Positions 7,939-14,795 of a stretch of DNA of 62,248 nt are shown here, in pieces. Source of the stretch: Acidobacteriota bacterium (lineage in GTDB: Bacteria > Actinomycetota > Acidimicrobiia > ATN3); the NCBI GenBank assembly GCA_003577105.1, contig QEUQ01000014.1, positions 1 through 62,248 of the forward strand. Direction: 5' to 3'. The position numbers and the translations under genes are program-made. The stretch's first letter is position 1. The number at the start of each line of letters is the position of its first letter. Under the pieces are notes generated by a model that made no database searches, was not told the origin of the DNA, and was given only the letters and a program-made list of their open reading frames with translations.

Positions 7939-7967
7939 AATCTAGGCTGTAGCGAGCGAATTGTCAA
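7939..7967 (-). promoter_or_regulatory. sigma70-type promoter of the glutamate synthase operon
   Basis: On the minus strand a perfect TTGACA -35 (7967-7962) is followed after 17 bases by a TAGATT -10 (7944-7939). Transcription should start near 7932, giving a leader of about 94 bases before gltB1. It is the best -35/-10 pair seen in the window. Its -10 shares two base pairs with a plus-strand TAGGCT at 7943-7948. Confidence 0.75.
7943..7948 (+). promoter_or_regulatory. candidate -10 hexamer TAGGCT for the ABC transporter operon
   Basis: TAGGCT lies 26 bases before the ATG at 7975 and overlaps the -10 of the opposing glutamate synthase promoter. No clear -35 is seen at the right distance. If used, the two promoters could not be fully occupied at once. 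Confidence 0.35.
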
Positions 7968-7974
7968 CTGAAAT

Positions 7975-8733
7975 ATGAACAATACTGAGTTGGTGCGAGT
8001 CGCCGGGGCATCTAAGAGCTTCGGACCTCAAGTCGTGCTGAGCGAGTGCGACCTGGTCGTCAACCAGGGAGAATTCGTGGCAATCCTCGGGCGTTCGGGC
8101 TCGGGAAAATCGACATTGATCAACTTGATCGGCGGCTTGGAGCGACCGGACGCCGGCGAGATCCACGTTGACGGATTTCGCGTCGACAGGATGAGCGAGT
8201 CACGACTCGCCCGGTTTCGCCGGCGGCGAATCGCGTTTGTCTTTCAGTCGTTCAACCTCCTGCCGCACCTGACGGCAGTCGAGAACGTGACCCTCGCAGC
8301 TAGGCTAAATCGCACAGGGGGGCGGCGGGCCGCTGAGGCTTTGCTTGACCAGCTCGGCGTGGCCCATGTCATGGGGAAGCGGCCCGGGCAGCTATCGGGG
8401 GGCGAGCAGCAACGAGTCGCGATCGCGCGGGCGGCGGTAGCGCGACCGAAACTGCTGCTCGCAGATGAGCCGACAGGCAGCCTCGATTCGACGTCTGCCA
8501 AGGCAGTTATCGAATTGCTGACAATGGTCCATAGCGGGGAGATGACGATAGTCACCGTTACCCACGCCGCAGATGTCGCGGAGTCGGCATCGAGGGTCGT
8601 GACCATTAGTGACGGAGTGATAGCCCATGACAACGAGCGCAATTCTTCTCCGGTCGGCCATGACGTGGAGAACGGCACCCGCGAAGCGGGCAAACGAGAC
8701 GCACAGCGAGACGCACAAGAGGAAGACCGGTAG
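7975..8733 (+). CDS. ABC transporter ATP-binding protein (LolD/MacB type)
   Basis: The 252-residue ATPase has Walker A GRSGSGKST (39-47), Q-loop Q91, signature LSGGEQQR (140-147), Walker B LLLADEPTGSLD with E165, and H-loop H197. It belongs to the lipoprotein-release/macrolide-export class that powers FtsX-type permeases, which act as mechanotransmitters rather than classic importers. The C-terminal 35 residues are polar and unstructured. The adaptor gene starts at the base after its stop. No permease follows on this strand; the only FtsX-type permease nearby is the opposite-strand gene at 11769-14063, which is the likely partner. Confidence 0.93.
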   Translation: MNNTELVRVAGASKSFGPQVVLSECDLVVNQGEFVAILGRSGSGKSTLINLIGGLERPDAGEIHVDGFRVDRMSESRLARFRRRRIAFVFQSFNLLPHLTAVENVTLAARLNRTGGRRAAEALLDQLGVAHVMGKRPGQLSGGEQQRVAIARAAVARPKLLLADEPTGSLDSTSAKAVIELLTMVHSGEMTIVTVTHAADVAESASRVVTISDGVIAHDNERNSSPVGHDVENGTREAGKRDAQRDAQEEDR

Positions 8734-10023
8734 ATGAACAACACAGTCGAGAAGCGCCGTAGTCACAGCCACTCTCGGTGGCTCGCAGGTGCGCTGACGC
8801 TGACCTTCGCGCTGATGGCATCTTGCTTCGGTGGCGGCTCGAAGGCCGAGACACTCATCGCTGAATTTGTACGGGGGCAGGTGGTTGTTACTGCCTCGGG
8901 GACCCTCGAGGCGAGTCGTTCGGTGCGAATTGCCCCGCAGGTTTCAGGGAAGGTGACCGAGATACTCGTCTCCGATGGCGAGCATGTCGAAACAGATCAG
9001 CTCCTATTCAAGCTAGACCCTGCTCCGTACCAGAAAGCCGCGGACGAAGCTCGCGGCCGAGCGAGTAGCGCGAGAGCCGCGGTAGCTGCCTTGGGGATTT
9101 CAGGATCGGCATCTGGAGGAGGAATGGCGGCCGGAGCTAACACACGGGCGGTAATCGAGTCGGGCAAGGCAGTGACGCCGCCCGTGATTGAAGTGACCCC
9201 GCCAGCCTCAGTGACTGTCGTGAGTCCTGCTATGCCAAGTGCGGCGTTGCTTGCTGCTCAGGAAGAAGACGCGCGGGCATTGGTGTCTCAGGTTCAGGGT
9301 GCAATGACAGCGGAATTCAAGAGGCGGGTTACGCCGCTGGTGGCAGGCGCGCTGGCTCAGGCTACAGCGGCCGACGTTGAGGCCGAGAAGGCCGAGGAAG
9401 CCGTAGATGAGACCGAGGTGCGCGCATCCATGCCAGGGGTGGTCAGCTTTTTACCCCTTCCGTCGGCGGCCGACGCGGCCTCCGGGGGTGGGGGTGAGCG
9501 CCTCTCGGTCGGACGTGTCATATCGGCCGGACAGCCCGTCGTCGCTATCTACGACCTTGCTGAGCCTGTCGCGCGGGCCAAGGTGCCGGAATCGGAGATT
9601 GCAAGGATCAAGCTTGACCAGCCCGGCATCGTGAAACTTACCGCGTTCGCCGGCAAGCAGATCAGCGCCAAGGTGAGCAGGGTCTCGCTTGAGGCAGGGC
9701 GGAGCGAGCTGGGCGCCATTGCCTATCAGGTGGACCTCAAGCTCGCCGAGGGCGACTTGCCAGGCTGGAGACCCGGCATGAGTGCATCCGTGGAAATCAT
9801 CGTTGAGGAGATCGAGAAAGTCGTTGAGGTGCCGGCTGCCGCGGTGTTCACCCGCGGGACCGACGACTACGTATATGTGGTTGACGACGGAACTGCCCGT
9901 GCCGTCAAGGTGGAGACAGCTCGCGGAGCGGCGGGCAAACTGCTGATCAGGACGGGCCTAAAGCCGGGTGACAAGGTCGTGGTCTCGAGAATTGAAAAGA
10001 TCTCAGAGGGATCCAGGGTGTAG
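8734..10023 (+). CDS. MacA/HlyD-type periplasmic adaptor lipoprotein
   Basis: The 429-residue protein begins with a basic stretch and a hydrophobic segment ending in LMAS-C31, a plausible lipobox. A biotinyl-lipoyl-like domain (GTLEASRSVRIAPQVSGKVTEILVSDGEHV) follows, then an Ala-rich segment with a low-complexity Pro/Val insert (about 130-180), a beta-barrel domain and a C-terminal membrane-proximal domain (AVFTRGTDDYVYVVDDG). Such adaptors couple an ABC permease to substrate outside the membrane. In a monoderm there is no outer-membrane channel, so it may act as a substrate-binding or sensing arm. It directly abuts the ATPase gene. Confidence 0.87.
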   Translation: MNNTVEKRRSHSHSRWLAGALTLTFALMASCFGGGSKAETLIAEFVRGQVVVTASGTLEASRSVRIAPQVSGKVTEILVSDGEHVETDQLLFKLDPAPYQKAADEARGRASSARAAVAALGISGSASGGGMAAGANTRAVIESGKAVTPPVIEVTPPASVTVVSPAMPSAALLAAQEEDARALVSQVQGAMTAEFKRRVTPLVAGALAQATAADVEAEKAEEAVDETEVRASMPGVVSFLPLPSAADAASGGGGERLSVGRVISAGQPVVAIYDLAEPVARAKVPESEIARIKLDQPGIVKLTAFAGKQISAKVSRVSLEAGRSELGAIAYQVDLKLAEGDLPGWRPGMSASVEIIVEEIEKVVEVPAAAVFTRGTDDYVYVVDDGTARAVKVETARGAAGKLLIRTGLKPGDKVVVSRIEKISEGSRV

Positions 10024-10025
10024 TG

Positions 10026-11345
10026 ATGAGCGGCAGGATCGAATCCGATGAGCCCGATTTAGCCACTGGCGCACAAGCTGGTTCCGGGCAATCTCCTCCT
10101 GCTCTGATGCGCAAGATCGCCGCGGCGATTGTCGCGGCGCTCGCGGTAGTGACTCTTCTCGCTGCGACCGTCGGAGTATGGGCGCATCGGACCCTCCTCG
10201 ATACCGATACCTATGTTGAAACGGTTGCCCCACTTGCTAGGGATCCCGCGTTCATCGAGGCGGTGGCAACCCGCCTGACGGTCGAGGTTGTTGATCTACT
10301 CGAGATCGAACGCCGGGTCAGCGAGGCATTGCCGAGGGAATACTCGCTTCTGTCGATACCCATTACTGAGGCCGCTCGAAGTCAGCTGAAACAGCTTCTG
10401 ATTAGAGCGATGGAGACTGAGCAGTTCGCGAAGGTATGGGAGAGTGCCAATCGCCTTGCTCATCAGACAGTTGTAGCGATCCTCCGAAACGAGGCGCGAT
10501 ACCTCGATACAGCAGGTGGGGAGGTAAAAGTCGACCTCGTGCTGCTCGGCGCGGATGTCATCAGAGAGCTTGGCAAGCGAATTGCGTTCGTCGGCGACCG
10601 GCTTTCGGTACCGCGCATTGATTCAGACACCTCACCGGCGGAGGTGAGGCGGATCCTTGGTGAGAGTATCGGGCGCCCGATCCCAGAAGATTTCGGGCAA
10701 GTGACAATCTTTCGAAGCGACCAACTCGAATCTGCTCAGCGCGCAGTATCCGCGTTTGATCAGGTAGTTGTCGCGCTGGTGATTCTCACGGCAATTCTCT
10801 ATCTGGGCGCAATCGCAATCTCGACACGACGCCTGAGGATGCTCTCAATCCTTGGAATCTCGGCGGTCTTGGCCTCGGTGGTGGCGCAGGCAGTCCTGCG
10901 CGACTTGCAGTCATCGGTGGCCGAATCCATTGCTGACCCCGAATTGCGGACGGCGGTTGTCGCAGGCGTTTCGGCCTTTGTAGGGAGTCTGGATACTTAC
11001 GTCGAGCTGGTCTTGATTGGCGGGATCTTGGCAATCACGGTCGCGTTTCTGGCCAGCGCCAATTCCGTCGCCGTCGCGGCGCGAATCCGGGTGGCCGGCG
11101 TCTTCGGCAAGGTCTCCGATGGCGGGTTGGACTTTTCGAACTCAGAATCTCGAGCGCTGAAATGGATTGCGGCCAATAAGTCCTACCTGCAAATCGCCGG
11201 TGTCGCGATCGTTGTAGTCGCCGCACTTGTTTTTAGGCCATCGGCTATTGTGCTGCTGATCCTTCTCTTAATCCTCGGCATATATGAGTTCGTATTGGCA
11301 CTGATCGACGCGGCTACCGAAGGAAATCGCAATGGTTCTAGCTGA
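10026..11345 (+). CDS. multi-pass membrane protein, function unknown
   Basis: The product of about 439 residues has a first membrane helix near residues 30-53, a long probably extracytoplasmic region (about 55-240) rich in charged helix, and further helices near 245-265, 275-300, 325-350 and 395-425. Proteins of this layout are widespread in Actinomycetota without a known role; I do not recognise a named family. The adaptor stop (TAG 10021-10023) overlaps an in-frame GTG at 10023, and ATG 10026 follows immediately, so translation is probably coupled. It may form part of the export complex encoded by the preceding genes. Confidence 0.75.
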   Translation: MSGRIESDEPDLATGAQAGSGQSPPALMRKIAAAIVAALAVVTLLAATVGVWAHRTLLDTDTYVETVAPLARDPAFIEAVATRLTVEVVDLLEIERRVSEALPREYSLLSIPITEAARSQLKQLLIRAMETEQFAKVWESANRLAHQTVVAILRNEARYLDTAGGEVKVDLVLLGADVIRELGKRIAFVGDRLSVPRIDSDTSPAEVRRILGESIGRPIPEDFGQVTIFRSDQLESAQRAVSAFDQVVVALVILTAILYLGAIAISTRRLRMLSILGISAVLASVVAQAVLRDLQSSVAESIADPELRTAVVAGVSAFVGSLDTYVELVLIGGILAITVAFLASANSVAVAARIRVAGVFGKVSDGGLDFSNSESRALKWIAANKSYLQIAGVAIVVVAALVFRPSAIVLLILLLILGIYEFVLALIDAATEGNRNGSS

Positions 11346-11724
11346 AATCACTTTCGGCCACATCATCTGGTCGATGATTTGGTTCTTCTTCCTCTTCATG
11401 TTCATCTGGATCTTCATTGGCGTGATTGCCGATTTGTTCAGGGATCACGAGATTTCAGGTTTCGGAAAAGCGGCCTGGGTGGTGTTTCTGATCATCTTTC
11501 CCTTCCTCGGCACGCTGATTTACCTCATATTCAGGGGCGGAGGCATGGCCGCGCGGAGTGCAAGAGCGCAGTCTGAGGCACAGCGGCAGTTCAACGAGTA
11601 CATTCGTGAGCAGGCGGGCGACGCAAGTCCCGCCGCAGAGATCGAGAGGCTCGCCGCTCTGCGTGATAACGGTACGATCGACGATTCCGAATACGAGAAG
11701 CTCAAAGCCAAAGTCGTCGGCTGA
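11332..11724 (+). CDS. membrane protein with C-terminal SHOCT domain
   Basis: The 130-residue protein has two membrane helices (about 10-35 and 45-68, with FLIIFPFLGTLIYLIFRGGGMA, resembling the PLDc N-terminal membrane module) and a C-terminal SHOCT motif (about 100-130, EIERLAALRDNGTIDDSEYEK). SHOCT is a short helical oligomerisation module. The gene overlaps the previous one by 14 bases and ends the plus-strand operon. It is convergent with the permease gene. No enzymatic residue is visible; a scaffolding role is inference. Confidence 0.85.
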   Translation: MVLAEITFGHIIWSMIWFFFLFMFIWIFIGVIADLFRDHEISGFGKAAWVVFLIIFPFLGTLIYLIFRGGGMAARSARAQSEAQRQFNEYIREQAGDASPAAEIERLAALRDNGTIDDSEYEKLKAKVVG

Positions 11725-11768
11725 CGTGACGGGCCGGCAGAAATTCGATCGGTGGCCGGCGAGTCTTC

Positions 11769-14063
11769 CTAGTCCTCTCTGAGCGCCGAGGCTGGTCGCT
11801 TCAGAGCCAGGCGCAGCGACATCACCGCGCCAATGGCGCATCCTGTTAAGACGGTGATCGTGATGATCAGGTTCTGAGGGGCTTGCCCGACCATCTCCGC
11901 ACCCGTGACGCCCAATGACTTGAGGATCGAGCCGAAGACCAGCCCTGTAAGTACACGCGAGAGCGGGATTGCAGCGAGGCCGGCGAGCAGGCCGAGGAGG
12001 CCACCGTAGAGGGCAAAGCCGGCAAGGAGAGTGGTGGTCGAGCCGCCGATTGTCTTGACGATTGTCATCTCCTTGGCGAATTCTCGCAGCGTCAGGAGCA
12101 TGATCAGGACGAGCGCGAGAATTCCCGTCGCCATGACGACTATCGAGGAGGCAGTCATGGCCAATGTCAGCGGGCGCGTGATGGCGTTCGTGTCGACTCC
12201 AGAGCCGCGGGCTTCGACGTTTCCGTTTGAGAGGGTGAAGATCGAATGCGCCACGGAGTCCGGGTCCGATTCGGGATCAACGCGGACCATGAACGAATTG
12301 AGCCGGGGCGCAATCCCAAGTCCGAGTAATGTCTCAACGGAAATCTCGCCGACATCACCCATTCCCCTGAGGCCTCGGATCACGCCGACAATCTCAACGC
12401 TCGCGGGTACGCCTCCGATCTCGAGGTGAACTGTGTCGCCGAGTCTCGCCCCAATTCGCTGGAGGGCGCCTGGTCCAAGGAGTATCTCGCCGGTGCGCGC
12501 AATGGGCCTTCCTTCGAAGATCGCGGGGCGGTGCAGATCCTGGGAAATCTCAAACGCCTCGAACCAGTACGACTTGCCTGCCTGATCTCTCACCTGGGGT
12601 ACCCCGTAGCGAGGCGCAGCCGCCGCGACGCTGGGAACTGAGCGCATCAGCTCTTGGATTCCCTCATAGGAGATCCCACTACCCGACGCAGTGAGGTCGA
12701 AATTGTCGCCCGAGAAATTAGAGGAGAGATTCTCTGAAAAGGACTTTGCCCCGGTTGCGCCAAGGATTACCGAGAGCGTCGCGGCCACAGCGAGTATTGC
12801 CATGATCGCTCTAGCCGGCCGGCGAGTCAGAAAGCCCGCGCCAATCGAGGCCACCGGGCGGGACATGATTGGGGCCGGGGGAGTGAGTCTTCTGGTTCTC
12901 AGAACCGGAGCCTTGCGCAGTGCCGCTGCAGTCCTAATTCTCGCAGCGGCCAGAGACGGGTAGATCGAGAAGAGCGCCGCGATCATTAGGACAGTGGTTG
13001 CCATGCCGGTGACCCAAGCGATGTCAAAGCGCGGCTCGGAAATCCCGTCGACGAGTTCGGCAGCCCAGGTTGCGATCGCCTTGTGTGTGGCGAGTCCGAC
13101 AAGAGCTCCGAAAATGACACCGGCAAGCGCAACGGCAAGTGAGCGAATCAGCATTTGCGCGGCGATGTTCACCGGCGTGTGCCCGATTGCCTTCAAGATG
13201 GCTATCTCGCGAGATTCCTCGACGACCGAGGCCTGCTGGAGCATTGCCACCAGAAGAGCCGCGCCGATTGTCGCCAGCATTGCGACGCCCGCCACAAATC
13301 GTTCGATCACCGTCGAGAGGCTCGCTCGGAACTCCCTGTATTCGGGAGTCGTCAGCCCTTCGTAGACCACGAAGCCGCTCGCCTCGACGTCATCAATCAC
13401 TCGCTGCTTGTTTCCCGCTCCGATCGGAGTCGTGGACTTCACAAGTAGTCGTTCAGGTCTCGGTGCCACGCCGAGCGCCGCAGCGGTGGCCGGCGACGCA
13501 TACAGCGTCGCAGGCCGAAATAGCGGATAGGGCCCTTTTGACGGATCGCTCACAGTCCCAATTACGCGAGCCTCGAGTGCGCGATTGCCCAGATCAACTC
13601 TGGCCATGTCGCCGATTCTTATGCCGGCCTCCGAGGCGAGGCGGTCCTCAAGAATCACGGCCGGCTCGCCGGGAACTGCAAGCGCGCGAATCTCGGTGCT
13701 ACCCGACCGAGGTATCAGTTGCCAGAACTTCGGTGACTCCTCCATTACCTGTAGGGAGATACGAATCGAGCTTGACTTCAGCGCGAGGCGGGTTCCTCCC
13801 GGGATCGCGCAGCGCACTTCCGCCGAATATGAGGGAGGAAGATGAGCTGCTTGGGCTTGTGCCGAGGCGCAGGAGCTGCCTCCCACCCAGAGGCTCATGT
13901 CGGCCCCGTTCTGGCGCTCATATGTGGAATCGAATGCCGCCTTCGTTGACGACGAAAAGATGGAGCCGGCCATTACGAGGGTCGCAGCCACCGAGAACGC
14001 GGCGAACAAGAGGAGCGCCCTGCCCGGATTGCGGATCGCTCCGGAGAGGCCGAGGGGCATCAT
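11769..14063 (-). CDS. MacB/FtsX-type ABC transporter permease
   Basis: The 764-residue protein is a duplicated FtsX-type permease: an N-terminal helix (about 15-35), a large extracytoplasmic domain, a three-helix FtsX unit (about 255-370), then a second helix-extracytoplasmic domain-FtsX unit (helices near 415-435, 640-665, 685-710 and 725-750). This topology belongs to macrolide, peptide or lipoprotein export and mechanotransmission systems. It lacks an ATPase domain and probably uses the ATPase at 7975-8733. It starts 12 bases downstream of a DtxR-type repressor gene on the same strand, so the two should be co-transcribed, which hints at metal-linked control. Confidence 0.9.
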   Translation of the reverse strand: MMPLGLSGAIRNPGRALLLFAAFSVAATLVMAGSIFSSSTKAAFDSTYERQNGADMSLWVGGSSCASAQAQAAHLPPSYSAEVRCAIPGGTRLALKSSSIRISLQVMEESPKFWQLIPRSGSTEIRALAVPGEPAVILEDRLASEAGIRIGDMARVDLGNRALEARVIGTVSDPSKGPYPLFRPATLYASPATAAALGVAPRPERLLVKSTTPIGAGNKQRVIDDVEASGFVVYEGLTTPEYREFRASLSTVIERFVAGVAMLATIGAALLVAMLQQASVVEESREIAILKAIGHTPVNIAAQMLIRSLAVALAGVIFGALVGLATHKAIATWAAELVDGISEPRFDIAWVTGMATTVLMIAALFSIYPSLAAARIRTAAALRKAPVLRTRRLTPPAPIMSRPVASIGAGFLTRRPARAIMAILAVAATLSVILGATGAKSFSENLSSNFSGDNFDLTASGSGISYEGIQELMRSVPSVAAAAPRYGVPQVRDQAGKSYWFEAFEISQDLHRPAIFEGRPIARTGEILLGPGALQRIGARLGDTVHLEIGGVPASVEIVGVIRGLRGMGDVGEISVETLLGLGIAPRLNSFMVRVDPESDPDSVAHSIFTLSNGNVEARGSGVDTNAITRPLTLAMTASSIVVMATGILALVLIMLLTLREFAKEMTIVKTIGGSTTTLLAGFALYGGLLGLLAGLAAIPLSRVLTGLVFGSILKSLGVTGAEMVGQAPQNLIITITVLTGCAIGAVMSLRLALKRPASALRED

Positions 14064-14075
14064 CGTCGAAGCCTG

Positions 14076-14735
14076 CTACGAGATCGCGACGTAAAGGTTC
14101 TCAGAGATCTCTGCACCGATGGCCACGGTGGCGCCATCGGATCGGAGCACCAACGTTCCGTCAGGGGAGACCTGCGCAACCACAAATGGCGCGCCCGGCC
14201 TAACGCCATTGTCATCGAGGAAGCGAACCAGCGCGAGGTCAACCTCGATGGTCTCGGTGATGCGTTCAATTGTCACGCTGTCACCCGAGCTCGCTCGGGA
14301 CAGAGGAATGAGATCATTTCGCGGCACGCCCAAGCCGGGTATCGGATTGCCGTGAGGGCAAGTCGCGGGTTCTCCGAGGACCTCGACCAGCCGGGCCTCG
14401 ACTGCATCGCTTATTACGTGCTCCCAGCGAGCTGCCTCCTCGTGGACCATATGCCACTCAAGTCCGAGAATGTCGGTCAGGAGCCTCTCGGCCAGCCTGT
14501 GCCGGCGAACCACCGACTCTGCCCGTCTGCGTCCATCGGCCGTGAGCTCAATCTCGCGGTTCTCGCCGACCGTTACCAACCCGGCCTGCTCGAGCCTCTT
14601 GAGCATGGCCGAGACGGAAGGTGCCGAGTAGCCAAGGCGCTCTGCGAGGCGTGCTTGAATCACGGCGATGCCGTCCTCTTGCATCTCCCTGATTGTCGAG
14701 AGGTATTCCTCTTCGGGCGGGTGATATCCATGCAT
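14076..14735 (-). CDS. DtxR/IdeR/MntR-family metal-dependent repressor
   Basis: The 219-residue protein has an N-terminal winged helix (about 8-65, RLAERLGYSAPSVSAMLKRLEQAGLV), a metal-binding dimerisation domain (RHRLAERLLTDILGLEWHMVHEEAARWEHV, then CPHGNPIPG, which supplies the conserved Cys/His region) and a C-terminal FeoA/SH3-like domain. Family members bind DNA when loaded with Fe(II) or Mn(II). ATG 14735 follows a TAGAAT -10 hexamer by 7 bases, so the transcript is probably leaderless. It is divergent from polA and shares an operon with the permease. Metal specificity cannot be told from sequence alone. Confidence 0.92.
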   Translation of the reverse strand: MHGYHPPEEEYLSTIREMQEDGIAVIQARLAERLGYSAPSVSAMLKRLEQAGLVTVGENREIELTADGRRRAESVVRRHRLAERLLTDILGLEWHMVHEEAARWEHVISDAVEARLVEVLGEPATCPHGNPIPGLGVPRNDLIPLSRASSGDSVTIERITETIEVDLALVRFLDDNGVRPGAPFVVAQVSPDGTLVLRSDGATVAIGAEISENLYVAIS

Positions 14736-14742
14736 GAGTTGG

Positions 14743-14748
14743 ATTCTA
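14743..14748 (-). promoter_or_regulatory. -10 hexamer TAGAAT for the DtxR-family gene
   Basis: TAGAAT on the minus strand ends 7 bases before ATG 14735 with no Shine-Dalgarno sequence between them, the pattern of a leaderless mRNA. The polA promoter lies only about 35 bases away on the other strand, so a repressor bound here could affect both. Confidence 0.5.
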
Positions 14749-14781
14749 GGGTGATCGGGTGCCGGGCGATGCCATGCCACC

Positions 14782-14787
14782 TACAAT
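14782..14787 (+). promoter_or_regulatory. -10 hexamer TACAAT for polA
   Basis: TACAAT ends 8 bases before ATG 14796, consistent with a leaderless polA mRNA. No strong -35 is visible 17 bases upstream. Confidence 0.5.
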
Positions 14788-14795
14788 CGGCGCCT

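Noticed and set aside
7137-7952. A 271-codon plus-strand open frame opposite gltB1
   Set aside because: It is antisense to a clear glutaminase domain and would run through the operon promoter and hairpin. The peptide resembles no protein family.
13139-14203. A 354-codon plus-strand open frame opposite the permease and DtxR genes
   Set aside because: It is antisense to two well-supported genes, very rich in Arg, Pro and Ser as expected of a GC-rich shadow frame, and has no domain or ribosome-binding site.
14352-14795. N-terminal extension of polA by about 148 codons
   Set aside because: The extension is antisense to the DtxR-family gene and lacks homology; ATG 14796 fits the family N-terminus and promoter position.
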